Assembly (NCBI RefSeq): GCF_026262505.1
Contig: NC_067204.1
Coordinates: 13,286,522-13,350,521 of the forward strand
Source of the DNA: Trichomonas vaginalis G3
Taxonomy: Eukaryota > Parabasalia > Trichomonadida > Trichomonadidae
DNA length: 64,000 nt
Direction: 5' to 3'
The position numbers were made by a program, and so were the translations under genes. Within the stretch, counting starts at the first letter, position 1. Each line of letters begins with the position of its first letter. Positions 11,440 through 20,725 of this stretch are shown here, in pieces. The notes under the pieces were generated by a model. The model saw nothing but the letters and a program-made list of their open reading frames with translations, ran no database searches and was not told the origin of the DNA.

Positions 11440-11452
11440 AAATTCTAGTGAA

Positions 11453-12778
11453 ATGAGTTCCAAGGCAGCAGTTTTAGAGAAAATGAAACAAAATGGTGTA
11501 AATTGCCGATTGCAAGCTATTTATGTTACCAAACTTGCACAGGCAATTCAGGAATCCGATATTGAATCGATGAAAAAAATAAAACCCCTTAATGAAGAGA
11601 AAAAATACCTGATTGCTAACTCAATCATTATCAATTTTCTGAATTCCAGAAAATTTGATAAAACTCTCGAATCCATATCAATCGAATCGAAAGATTTCAA
11701 GGAAAAAAGCATAAAATCTCCTGAAAAGGAATTAAAATTACAAGCTAATGGAAAATTAATCAAACAATTAATAAACTCAAATACAAAAACTCAGAAAGAT
11801 CAAAGTCATACAGAATTACGCAAGCAGCTTACAAACAGATTGCAACAGATCAACGATGAAGATGAAAAACCTGAAAAGAAAGAAGAACCACTGAAAGAAA
11901 CTCCCAAAGAACAAAAGAAGCCAGTTGAGCCCGTTATTGAAGTCAAAACTGACGAATCAGACTCCTTTGATTTTGAAATCGAAGATACTACAAAACCAGC
12001 TCCAAAACAGCCCCAGCAGCAAGCAAGCAAAGATAATAATAAAGATTCTCAAAAGCCACCTGAAAAACCGGCTCCTAAAGCAGAGGTAAGTAATTCTAAA
12101 CCAGCTCCTCAAGTTATTACAGAAGAATCAACCTCGAACATTTCCGATCCTTTGGAAGAAAGCAAACCGGTCAACTTAAAGCCAGCTAAAAACGATAATA
12201 TCAGACCACCACAGAAAACAGAATCAATTTCATCAGGAATGAATTTCAGCTTTGATGAATCAGATAATTCCGTCGAAGTCCCAACTAAAGTTCAGCCAAA
12301 GGGTGCTAAAGGCCAAGCTAGTAATAAATCAGACGATGAATCGAGCGGAGTTTTAGAATTAAGTGATGAACCATCAATTCCTGTTCAAACATCTACAAAA
12401 TCTAGAGATATTCCAGCCGCTAAGCAGCCAGTTGTAAATAAAATTGAAGAAAGTACAACAGACGACTTTGGAGCTGATCTTGATTTTTCATCAGAACAAC
12501 CTCAAGATAAGCCTGCTCCAAAGCCAGCTGCTAAGCCAGCTCCTCAAAAGAGTGCAATCGAAGACACTAGCTCAATGAATTTTGATTTCGATATTAGCGA
12601 TGACGATGAAGATGAGAAGCCAACTAATACAAAGGCTGATCCACCAAAAGCAAAGACTTCTGCTGCTGCACCAGCTCCAGCTAAACCAGTAGCAGCACCT
12701 GCAAATAAGAATCCTGCAGCTAAATCTAATTCTTCGGATATCGATGTTAGTTTAGATGAATCCGATTTTGACTTGTAA
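11453..12778 (+). CDS. LisH-like N-terminus with acidic/Pro-Lys-rich tail
   Basis: 441 residues. Residues about 20-75 form helices ending in LIANSIIINFLNSRKFDKTL, which resembles a LisH dimerisation motif as in centrosomal FOP-family proteins. The remaining 350 residues are low-complexity (P, A, K, Q, D, E, S) and probably disordered. They contain a recurring acidic-aromatic motif: SFDFEIED, MNFSFDES, ADLDFSSE, MNFDFDISDDD and DVSLDESDFDL. Such spaced motifs often act as docking peptides. The start is set by the initiator at 11432. A link to basal bodies or cytoskeleton is a guess from the LisH-like segment. Confidence 0.6.
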   Translation: MSSKAAVLEKMKQNGVNCRLQAIYVTKLAQAIQESDIESMKKIKPLNEEKKYLIANSIIINFLNSRKFDKTLESISIESKDFKEKSIKSPEKELKLQANGKLIKQLINSNTKTQKDQSHTELRKQLTNRLQQINDEDEKPEKKEEPLKETPKEQKKPVEPVIEVKTDESDSFDFEIEDTTKPAPKQPQQQASKDNNKDSQKPPEKPAPKAEVSNSKPAPQVITEESTSNISDPLEESKPVNLKPAKNDNIRPPQKTESISSGMNFSFDESDNSVEVPTKVQPKGAKGQASNKSDDESSGVLELSDEPSIPVQTSTKSRDIPAAKQPVVNKIEESTTDDFGADLDFSSEQPQDKPAPKPAAKPAPQKSAIEDTSSMNFDFDISDDDEDEKPTNTKADPPKAKTSAAAPAPAKPVAAPANKNPAAKSNSSDIDVSLDESDFDL

Positions 12779-13091
12779 TTAATCGATTTTATTTGAATTT
12801 GTGTATTAATTAAATAATTTTTATAACAAATCGAATTTTCCGAAAGGTTATATTTGACAAAGCAATATTTGGATTATAAGATATAACAGCATTATTATTA
12901 TACAATTAGATATCAAACGCAAATTCAAATTAATGAAAAATAGCCGTTAAAAAAATGGTAGAGATAAGGATTAGGCAAAATTAATAGCGTTAAGACATAA
13001 TAATAAATATTTAACATAACAAGTAAATGTTTGTAAAATAAAAAAAAAAATACATGGTAAAATTAAAACAAAGGATAATCGAATGTATTTG
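12779..13091. other. Intergenic between converging genes
   Basis: AT-rich 3' region shared by two converging genes; nothing structured was seen. Confidence 0.6.
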
Positions 13092-13397
13092 TTACATTAA
13101 TCCCTGGACACTAGAAAATCCAGAAATCCATTCTTCGGCTTCTGAACTTGTTTGAAAATTAATTTGCATAATTCGTTTTTTGTTCGTAAGGTGAATTGGA
13201 ATTCCTTCACTAGATGCGCAAGCTATTTTAAATGTTGTATTCTTATCAATTTGATAATAACCTTTTTCTGAAAAAGTAATTTTATCTTCGAAATAACGGA
13301 GAGAACCATCACTAAGAAGAACAAACCACCTGCGCTTCCAGTTTTTTACGCGCGATCCGAGTTTAATACCCCACCCTGTCTTGATAATCTTTGGCAT
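13092..13397 (-). CDS. Small PH-domain protein
   Basis: 101 residues making almost exactly one pleckstrin-homology domain: the first strand GWGIKLGSRVKNWKRRWFVL has the basic residues usual for phosphoinositide binding, then DGSLRYFED, and the closing helix with invariant Trp (EAEEWISGF). It probably binds membranes or acts as an adaptor. I chose the ATG at 13397 because TCATTTTTT lies 4-12 bases upstream; an earlier in-frame ATG at 13436 would lie before that initiator. It has no other domain, unlike most PH proteins. Confidence 0.85.
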   Translation of the reverse strand: MPKIIKTGWGIKLGSRVKNWKRRWFVLLSDGSLRYFEDKITFSEKGYYQIDKNTTFKIACASSEGIPIHLTNKKRIMQINFQTSSEAEEWISGFSSVQGLM

Positions 13398-14113
13398 TTG
13401 AAAAAATGATTCACATCTCTCAAAATATAAATTCAATGAATTATTGAAAAAGGAATCAACATTACATGATCTTATAAGCTTGTTTAGTATTTTTATATAA
13501 GTTTTTTCACTTTTTGATAAAATTCAATGACTTATTTTTGAATAAAAAGTGACTTGCGGTTACGATAAAGATTATTAAAAAAGTAAAATTAATAATGAAT
13601 AGAACAAATACTAAAGAATATAAATTGAAAAATATTTATCCAAATTCATCTTTTTCAATAATACTGTACGCCCAGCCAAATAAGGCTTATCGTTTGTATA
13701 ACAAGAATATCTTTTTATCCTCATTTTAGGAAAGATACACGAGTGAAGGGGAACTTATAACAAGAGTATCAAAACTCAACATGTGATTAAACCTGTGAAT
13801 GCAAAGTTAGAAAATAGATCCGATAATAAAAATTCGGTCGTCTTATAGCACGCTGAAAATATGAATAGGTTATATATAATTTGAATACAGATGTATGTTC
13901 ATATCCTATTAATTGTTTTAAGATATATTTGTATAAAAATTCAATTAGAATTTCAAAAACTCTAGTACATTGGAAGACTTTGATAGGCAAAACTTTCTGA
14001 CTAAGTTTTTACGCGGTAATGATGATCAATAAAACAATAGATATATACATAAGATGAAGCATCAAAATAATCTAAGAATAAAAGTGACAAAGTAAGAAAA
14101 TAACGGATAAAAA
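13398..14113. other. Divergent intergenic
   Basis: Beyond the initiator of the PH gene, AT-rich and without gene. AAAAGTGACAAA lies about 25 bases before the ATG at 14114 and is the inverted form of the initiator-like motif. Confidence 0.6.
13401..13409 (-). promoter_or_regulatory. Initiator (Inr) TCATTTTTT
   Basis: Reading on the minus strand, TCATTTTTTCAA leads directly into ATG at 13397, the usual spacing for trichomonad initiators. It fixes the start of the PH-domain gene. Confidence 0.65.
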
Positions 14114-15430
14114 ATGACTACCACACCTCCACCTCTTACACCACTACAGCAATTTTTACAAGCCAATCCATTCCCTCTAACATACTTCGACTTTGCTGCC
14201 GCTCTTGAAGAAGGACAAAAAAAGAAAATTGTCGGATATTATTATGCTAACGAATATACTCCTAAGCTTGTTCAACAAGTTCTTGAAACCTCGGGATTTA
14301 AGAAATCTGATTCTCCAAAGGACTCAGAAGTAATTGTTGGATCAAAACCAAAGCCAGAATTTTTCGATAACATCAAAATAACCCAAAGAGTTGCACATTT
14401 CAGCAAAGAATTCGCAATCGGTACAAAAACCGGATTCCACAAGCACATTCTTCAATACCAATCCAAGCAAGATACAAGTTTCCCGTGCTACTTACAAACG
14501 TTTATCCTTCCAGATCAAATAAACGAATTCAAAGAGAATGCTGGGACTGGCCTTTGGATACAAAAGCCAGTTGGAAGATCACATGCTCGCGGAATCAAGT
14601 TAATTAAAGGAGTTCCTGAATTACCACCTGGTTCTCGTGTTGTTGTTCAAAAATACGCTCAATATCCTATCTTGATAGATAACCATAAGTTCGATATACG
14701 TGTTTACGCGTTAGTTCTTTCTCTTGATCCATTATTAATTTACATTTACAATGATGGTCTTGTCCGTATTGCAGAAGCTCAATGGAATGACTCAAATCTT
14801 GATCCAAAGATCCATATTACCACAGGACCAAACTGCAAAGTTGAGAATTTCACAAGATTATGGCAAGCTCTTGAAGCTTCGAAGATTGATCCAGCGACAA
14901 TTCGTTCCAGAATGGAAGACATCATTATCGGTATCATTTGCACTGCTCGTGATGAGTTAATTTCCCAAAAGAACCATAAATCATGCTTCGAGTTATACGG
15001 ATTCGATTTCCTTCTTACTCTTGATGGAAACATCTACTGCCTTGAGGCGAACGTTACTCCGTCAATGAGTTTCCAGAGTCCAGAAGAAGAAGCTCTTAAA
15101 AAGCAGCTTCTTGTTGATACTTTCAACTTGTCTTCACTACCAAAGGAAACACCAGAGCTCGAGAAGCTCTATAATACCATCAAAGAAGCAGACAATAAAG
15201 ATTTCACAGATTTCATGACAGTCTTATTCTTTGATCAGTACCAAAACCGCACTGGAAATTATCGCTGCATCTTCCCAACACAAGCAAAGAATGCTTCATC
15301 TACTAAATACCTTGATCAGCCAACACAAGCTGATTTAGCTCTTGCATCATGGGTTTCTACTCCAGATGAGAAGAAACCTGATAAGATGAAGACATATACA
15401 AAAGTATACTCCAAGGTTTATTTTGTTTAA
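14114..15430 (+). CDS. Tubulin-tyrosine-ligase-like (TTL) family enzyme
   Basis: 438 residues with the ATP-grasp core of TTL/TTLL enzymes, which attach Tyr, Glu or Gly to tubulin tails using ATP. Visible landmarks are WIQKPVGRSHARGIKL (nucleotide-binding Lys and Gly-rich turn, near residues 143-158), VVQKYAQYPILIDNHKFDIRVYALV (ADP-binding and Arg of the FDIRV motif), and GFDFLLTLDGNIYCLEANVTPS (metal-binding Glu and Asn). These are the standard catalytic positions, so the enzyme should be active. Which amino acid it adds cannot be told. Trichomonads have an extensive microtubule cytoskeleton, which fits. Confidence 0.9.
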   Translation: MTTTPPPLTPLQQFLQANPFPLTYFDFAAALEEGQKKKIVGYYYANEYTPKLVQQVLETSGFKKSDSPKDSEVIVGSKPKPEFFDNIKITQRVAHFSKEFAIGTKTGFHKHILQYQSKQDTSFPCYLQTFILPDQINEFKENAGTGLWIQKPVGRSHARGIKLIKGVPELPPGSRVVVQKYAQYPILIDNHKFDIRVYALVLSLDPLLIYIYNDGLVRIAEAQWNDSNLDPKIHITTGPNCKVENFTRLWQALEASKIDPATIRSRMEDIIIGIICTARDELISQKNHKSCFELYGFDFLLTLDGNIYCLEANVTPSMSFQSPEEEALKKQLLVDTFNLSSLPKETPELEKLYNTIKEADNKDFTDFMTVLFFDQYQNRTGNYRCIFPTQAKNASSTKYLDQPTQADLALASWVSTPDEKKPDKMKTYTKVYSKVYFV

Positions 15431-15848
15431 TTTATCTTATAAAACAATGTTTTTGTTCTGATAATTTTTGATATCCTTTTTTCAATGTTACTTAAACAGA
15501 TTTATTTCTATTTCTCAATAGCATGTGTTCTTTACTCCGATGTTATTTGGTGCTTTTGAACCTTTTTCAAATTTGATTCAGAAATTATTGAAAATTTCGA
15601 TATAAGTTTTATGGGTCAATAAATATGTTTCTTGAAAAGGCAATTATATCAAAAGGCAAATGATAAAAAATTATAAATTATGGCAATTCAGTTGAAATTA
15701 TGAAGAATTGATATACGAAAACTTAGTCAACAACATATAGGTAATTATATTTTCATCTTAAAAGAGAGCAAAAGTGAGAGTCATGGTCCAGCTGAGCCAA
15801 ACCGCAAAAAGTTCAGAATTTTGACGGTTAGGACGTCCTTTTTGTTCT
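15431..15848. other. Intergenic, no gene seen
   Basis: AT-rich spacer. The last 80 bases before the ribosomal gene are less AT-rich, consistent with a leader. Confidence 0.6.
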
Positions 15849-16196
15849 ATGTCCGCTAAAGGAGGCGCTCGTAAGAAATGGACCAAGGCCACAAACAAGG
15901 AGAAACGTGAGTGGGCCGTCATCATCACACCAGAACAGGCTGCTGATATGGCTAAGTCTGTTCCAAAGAACAAAGTCATCTCCGCTGGCAAGCTCGCCGA
16001 GCGTTATAAAATCTCCCTTACATGCGCTCGCAAGGCTCTCGAAGCTTTAACAGCCGAAGGCAAGATCGTCCCAGTCATCAACGGCCACGACCTTAAGTGC
16101 TATGGCCCACACCCAGATCATGTTGTTGAGAAGGTTGAAGAGGTCAAGGAAGAAGCCAAGAAGCCAGCCGGCAAGAAGGGTGGCAAGAAGCAGTAA
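15849..16196 (+). CDS. RPS25: Small-subunit ribosomal protein eS25
   Basis: 115 residues. It has the basic N-terminus KKWTKATNKEKREW, then the winged-helix body with KVISAGKLAERYKISLTCARKALEALTAEGKIVPV, which is the eS25 signature region, and ends in a Lys/Gly-rich tail. eS25 sits on the head of the 40S subunit near the exit site. Codons are clearly more GC-rich than in neighbours, as expected for a strongly expressed gene. The C-terminal extension (EEVKEEAKKPAGKKGG) is longer than in yeast or animals. Confidence 0.95.
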   Translation: MSAKGGARKKWTKATNKEKREWAVIITPEQAADMAKSVPKNKVISAGKLAERYKISLTCARKALEALTAEGKIVPVINGHDLKCYGPHPDHVVEKVEEVKEEAKKPAGKKGGKKQ

Positions 16197-16335
16197 ATTT
16201 TGATTTATATTCTAATTACAATTTCCCAATTTACCAAACTTGTTTTCTCGATAGATTTAGCAAATAAGTTTTGCAGTAAATATATTATCTACTAATTTCT
16301 ACGCATTTTTTCTTGCTTGTAAGCATATTTTTACG

Positions 16336-17148
16336 ATGCTTTGTTCGGAGACTACTACGATCAAAGACTTTTTGATTGAGAAACAGATCGGCCTTGGGTC
16401 ATACGGCAAGATTGTACTTGCTAAGCATAAGGCCTCTGGCGCTTTATATGCCATCAAAATGGTTTCTAGAAGGAACGTGCAGAAATCTAAAAGGCTCGAA
16501 ACAGCTAATATTGAAAAGCGATGTCTTGAGAGTATAGATAGCCAATATGTCGTTAAATTGTATGGATATTTTGAAGATCCCCTTTGCTTTAATTTTGTTT
16601 TAGAATACGTTGAAGGCGGAGACATGTTTACTCTTCGCCATGAACTGGTTCCACAACTACCACATATTTTTAAGCAAGTAGTCTCTTCCCTCGCATATTT
16701 ACACTCGCATAAGATCATCCATCGTGATATAAAGCTTGAGAACATTTTGGTTGATCATAACAATAACATTAAGCTCTGTGACTTTGGATCAGCTAAGATA
16801 TGTGAAGAAGAAACAAGTACATTCTGCAGAAGTTCATATATCGGAAGTGCTGATTACACGGCTCCTGAAATACTTAACAAACAAGACATTTGTCATGCAC
16901 TTGACCTTTGGGATCTTGGAATAGCAATATATGCTGCATACAATGGCCATGGTCCATTTTATTCACTAAATCGACTTCAAGTTTTTGATAATATTCGCAA
17001 TTGCAAATATGCGATGGTCGAAACAATACCTGGAGCTGCACAGGATTTAATATCTAAACTTCTCAAGTTAGATCCAAAGGAAAGACTCGGATATAACGAT
17101 TTCAGCACAGGATACTCTACAATTCTTTCACATCCATACTTCAATTAA
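16336..17148 (+). CDS. Serine/threonine protein kinase
   Basis: 270 residues, a bare kinase domain. Gly loop GLGSYGKI (19-26), ATP-binding Lys41 in YAIKMV, Glu60 in the C-helix, catalytic HRD at 129-131 (IHRDIKLENIL), DFG at 149-151, and an APE-like TAPEIL. All catalytic residues are present. The loop after HRD has Lys (phosphorylates Ser/Thr). The domain resembles AGC/CAMK kinases of the small trichomonad type without regulatory regions. Substrates are unknown. It follows eS25 on the same strand after 139 bases. Confidence 0.92.
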   Translation: MLCSETTTIKDFLIEKQIGLGSYGKIVLAKHKASGALYAIKMVSRRNVQKSKRLETANIEKRCLESIDSQYVVKLYGYFEDPLCFNFVLEYVEGGDMFTLRHELVPQLPHIFKQVVSSLAYLHSHKIIHRDIKLENILVDHNNNIKLCDFGSAKICEEETSTFCRSSYIGSADYTAPEILNKQDICHALDLWDLGIAIYAAYNGHGPFYSLNRLQVFDNIRNCKYAMVETIPGAAQDLISKLLKLDPKERLGYNDFSTGYSTILSHPYFN

Positions 17149-17593
17149 GCTCGTTGGGCATAGTAATCAATATGCTTCTCTTCATTTTCCTTGATTTCTC
17201 AAATTTTATCAAAAACAAAAAAAAAGTACATGAATTCTATGATCCTCCGATCGGAGTAAAATGATTGATTACATCTATTAATCATTAACGTGTTTATTTT
17301 CTTTGATATCTTAATATTAGATGAATCGTTATTAAATGTTTGTTTTACTAGGATAAACTAAATGGTTTTTTTATCTCTCATGTTTTTGGGACTTCTGGCT
17401 TTAAATAAAATCAATCATTTAAGAGATAATTGGAATCAAAAATATAGTTCTTTCTCAATCAACTATCACAAGTTATCTGATCATTAAATGCTGAAAGCAC
17501 GCATCATTTATTCTCAATTTTGAGAAGATTCATAATTTGTAATTCAAGAACTATTAATAAACACATTTAATAATAATAAACAAAACAATATAA
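17149..17593. other. Intergenic between converging genes
   Basis: AT-rich; no gene, repeat or RNA recognised. Confidence 0.6.
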
Positions 17594-18853
17594 TTAAATA
17601 TTCTTATTATATGAATCACCAATGTATCCGATGAGATTTGCAGCACGACTTGCAACAATAGGTTCTTTACTTGATAGAAGAGGATATAAAGTATTCACAG
17701 CGTTTATATCTCTCAATACTGGAGCAAAGAACTGGAAATCACTATCAATTAGTGTAGATAAACAATCGACCAAATTACAATTGAAAGGATAATTAGCAAT
17801 AACAGTGAATTTAACAACAGCATCTGTTCCTCCAAGTTTAGAAACGCTTTGTCTTTGTTCAAGAGTTCCTAAACCGAAGCATCTGACAATTGCGTAAACA
17901 GCTTGTTCTCTTACCCTTGTTTCTTCGTTAACTGCTGATTTCATGAGGCGCTCAAGCAATCCATTCGATAATAATGTATCTATATCTTGTGTTTTCCTTA
18001 TAAAGTCTGCAAGAGTTCTGCAAGCTTGAATTCGAACGCTGAGCTCTGAATGATCAAGTATTGGGAAGAAATCTGTAATGTTGTCACCAATCTCGATATC
18101 AAGCTTAAATAAAGAGGATACAACTATGAGAAGAGGAATCAAAATTGTAGAATCATTTGTTTTTAAATGCGGTATAAAAGCTGGCGCGAGATTGTATTCA
18201 ACAACCTTGTTTGGATACTGGTCAATGACAAAATGAAGACTCCAAAGTAAATATTTTAATGGAACTACTTGTGTCTGTAGAATATCGCTGCAATGGGCAA
18301 ATAATGGTTCTGTTTCTTTAATTGTTGGGAGTGGTAACATATGGAACATTCCATAAATGATTTGGCCAGCTAAATCTTGGATTTTTTCATTTGGATGCTT
18401 CATTAGTTCTAAAGATATACGAATTATATCATTTTCCATACAGTATTGTCTACTTTCGGCAGATGATGCAGCAATTCCAAATAAACACCAAGCTGCGTGA
18501 TGAACTATTTGTTCATCTGGATTATTTACGAATTTAAGAGCGATTTTAAGTGCATTTTTGTATAATACTTCGACATTTTCCTTTGCACCAAGGATTACAG
18601 CTAAATTATATAATCCTTCACGTTGGCAATTGACAAGCGTATCATTTTCGAGTATTTTCATGACTATTTTGTAGTACCTGTGTCCAGGACCAAGTTCAGG
18701 AAGCATTTCTCGTAAATCGCTAGTTCGTACGTTATATAACAAATCTGGAAGTTTATCATATTCTCTATTCTTAAAACATTTCAGCACTTGAAGTATGATT
18801 TCAAGTGTTTTTTCATGTTTAAGAGTTCGAATTCTAGCTTGTTGATGTTGCAT
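17594..18853 (-). CDS. Armadillo-repeat protein, importin-alpha-like
   Basis: 419 residues. The N-terminus is short and basic (ARIRTLKHEK), then armadillo repeats run from about residue 60 to the end; helix pairs such as IVHHAAWCLFGIAASSAESRQYC and VRIQACRTLADFIRKTQDID carry the Arm pattern, and the importin-alpha-like A-W spacing is partly kept. Importin alpha carries nuclear localisation signals into the nucleus with importin beta. The basic N-terminus is shorter than a full IBB domain, so it may be a divergent family member. The start is supported by TTTGTCACTTTT just upstream. Confidence 0.65.
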   Translation of the reverse strand: MQHQQARIRTLKHEKTLEIILQVLKCFKNREYDKLPDLLYNVRTSDLREMLPELGPGHRYYKIVMKILENDTLVNCQREGLYNLAVILGAKENVEVLYKNALKIALKFVNNPDEQIVHHAAWCLFGIAASSAESRQYCMENDIIRISLELMKHPNEKIQDLAGQIIYGMFHMLPLPTIKETEPLFAHCSDILQTQVVPLKYLLWSLHFVIDQYPNKVVEYNLAPAFIPHLKTNDSTILIPLLIVVSSLFKLDIEIGDNITDFFPILDHSELSVRIQACRTLADFIRKTQDIDTLLSNGLLERLMKSAVNEETRVREQAVYAIVRCFGLGTLEQRQSVSKLGGTDAVVKFTVIANYPFNCNLVDCLSTLIDSDFQFFAPVLRDINAVNTLYPLLSSKEPIVASRAANLIGYIGDSYNKNI

Positions 18854-18866
18854 ATTTTGTACGGTA

Positions 18867-18880
18867 CCAAAAGTGACAAA
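18867..18880 (-). promoter_or_regulatory. Initiator (Inr) TTTGTCACTTTT
   Basis: On the minus strand this lies about 14 bases before the ATG of the armadillo gene. It is nearly identical to the elements at 11432 and 25287. Confidence 0.7.
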
Positions 18881-18966
18881 AATAATCGTTTTAGAAAATT
18901 TTAATTGAGAGGAAAATCTTCGTACAAAAAAAATTTTTTTATATAAAAAAAATTATAAAATCATAA

Positions 18967-20655
18967 ATGATTAACGACGATTTCTCATGGAAAAGCATTT
19001 ACAACTATTACTATCAGAAAGGACTGACTGTTTACATCCTAGAGTGCCTCTTTAAAATAATATCATCATTAGTTATTGCGTTTACTCCAATTTTATTATT
19101 CGGCTGTCTCAATTGGGAGAAAATGGATTCAGCAAAGACGATTTCTGAAATTATTTTACCATTTCCTAAAGGATGGATGAACTCAAACATCTTTTTCAAG
19201 ATTTCATTCATTTTGTTTTTGATTTATTCACTAATATTGATTATACAATTTGTTTCAACTCTACCATTGTTCATTAGTCTCCATAAGTACTATTCTAAAA
19301 AACTCGGTTTAAGTGATAAAGATTTAATAGTTATCGAATGGAATGAAGTTGTAGAGTCAATAATAGTTTGTGATCCACTCAAAAGTATCTCTACACTAAG
19401 TATTGCTCAGCAAATTACTCGCGAAGACAATTATTTAGGCGGAATGGTAGAAGATCAATCAGTTTTTACATGGAGACTACCTTGGAAGAAAGAGATGGAG
19501 CAGCTTCCTATGAATAGCTCATTCTTTTACTTCCTTAAGATGTCTTTACAAGGAACGATTTTCAATTCTGACGGTGTCCCTCTTATTTGCGGCGTTCAGA
19601 ACATTCAAGCAGCACAGAATCAGCAAAAACTCAAATCTCGCTTCCGAATTGTTGGTGTTTTAATGATTTTAATAGCACCATTCGCTTTAATTTACGAAAT
19701 ACTTAATACTATCTTCGCATACATCGAATCAATACGAGCATCTCCTGATGATCTCTCTCTTCGTCAGCTTTCACCCATTGTTAGGTTCAAAGCTCGTGAA
19801 TTTAATGAACTTCCTCATACTTTCGACAAAAGAGTGATGAAAAGCTATGAATGGGCAGATCTTTATCTCGATCAGTTCAACCAGAGTCCATTAGTTCCTG
19901 TTATGAGAACGTTTTCCTTCCTCGCTGGCTCAATAATCGCAATTGTTTTCTTTGTTGGCATAATTTCTGACATTCCAAAAGTTCTTGGTCTAGAAATCTT
20001 TGGCGGCAAAACTATTGCATGGCTTATTACTATTCTTGCATCAGTGTATGCAGCCTGCAAGCCGCCAAGGCCACCAACGAATATGTACGGATTAGGCCCT
20101 GATGAATTGTTTGTTGAACTCCAGAAACATATTCATTTGGACTTAAGCGACAGTAGAAATTCCCCTCATTCATGGGAAACGTACGATAACGTTGATAGAG
20201 CTTATCCTCCAATTTGGAAGCACGCATTAATCAATATCGCAAGCGTAATCATAAATCCGTTCTTGTTTATAGCAATACTTCCTCTTAAGGCCTCAAGCAT
20301 CGTTGAATTCGTCAGAAGAAATTCAGTTGAAAATTCTGAAATCGGATGGATATGCGCGCTTGGAGCATTTGAGGATCCACAAAGATATAGTGCTTCCCCT
20401 GAGCATAGAGCTAGATTAAATAGATCAAATGCTGCTTATGATAGTAACAAAGTTCAGATTCACCTTGAACCTATCAGAGAAGACTCAAATGACCTTCTTA
20501 AATCTATATATGGTCAGCCTGCTGAACAAACTCCTGAAAAAGAACCAATGGGAGACGAGAATTTGGTTGGATTTGGAATTGATGCACTTTCTCCAAATGA
20601 ATTTTATGTTCCAGAGAATGACGCAATCCCTCCTCCACCTGATAGCATGGTTTGA
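18967..20655 (+). CDS. ATG9: Autophagy protein ATG9
   Basis: 562 residues with the layout of the ATG9 core: opening FSWKSIYNYYYQKG and CLNWEKM, membrane segments near residues 30-47 and 75-100, the diagnostic RFRIVGVLMILIAPFALIYE helix after residue 220, then RFKAREFNELPHTFDKR, and further membrane helices near 320-365. ATG9 is a lipid scramblase on vesicles that seeds the autophagosome membrane. The protein is shorter than in yeast or humans, mainly by loss of long tails. The cytosolic C-terminus is acidic and proline-rich. Starts 113 bases from the divergent armadillo gene. Confidence 0.88.
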   Translation: MINDDFSWKSIYNYYYQKGLTVYILECLFKIISSLVIAFTPILLFGCLNWEKMDSAKTISEIILPFPKGWMNSNIFFKISFILFLIYSLILIIQFVSTLPLFISLHKYYSKKLGLSDKDLIVIEWNEVVESIIVCDPLKSISTLSIAQQITREDNYLGGMVEDQSVFTWRLPWKKEMEQLPMNSSFFYFLKMSLQGTIFNSDGVPLICGVQNIQAAQNQQKLKSRFRIVGVLMILIAPFALIYEILNTIFAYIESIRASPDDLSLRQLSPIVRFKAREFNELPHTFDKRVMKSYEWADLYLDQFNQSPLVPVMRTFSFLAGSIIAIVFFVGIISDIPKVLGLEIFGGKTIAWLITILASVYAACKPPRPPTNMYGLGPDELFVELQKHIHLDLSDSRNSPHSWETYDNVDRAYPPIWKHALINIASVIINPFLFIAILPLKASSIVEFVRRNSVENSEIGWICALGAFEDPQRYSASPEHRARLNRSNAAYDSNKVQIHLEPIREDSNDLLKSIYGQPAEQTPEKEPMGDENLVGFGIDALSPNEFYVPENDAIPPPPDSMV

Positions 20656-20725
20656 TTATGAAAAGTATGATTTATTGTACTATTTTTTTTGACATGTAAA
20701 GTAAAATTTTTTTATAATTTGTATT

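Larger units (their letters stand above)
10749..11452. other. Divergent intergenic with a 24-bp inverted repeat
   Basis: Spacer between two genes read away from each other. It holds the hairpin described at 11110-11187 and the initiator at 11432; nothing else is recognisable. Confidence 0.6.

Noticed and set aside
13787..13990. Minus-strand frame of 67 codons in an intergenic region
   Set aside because: It has AT-driven composition, no initiator and no recognisable motif.
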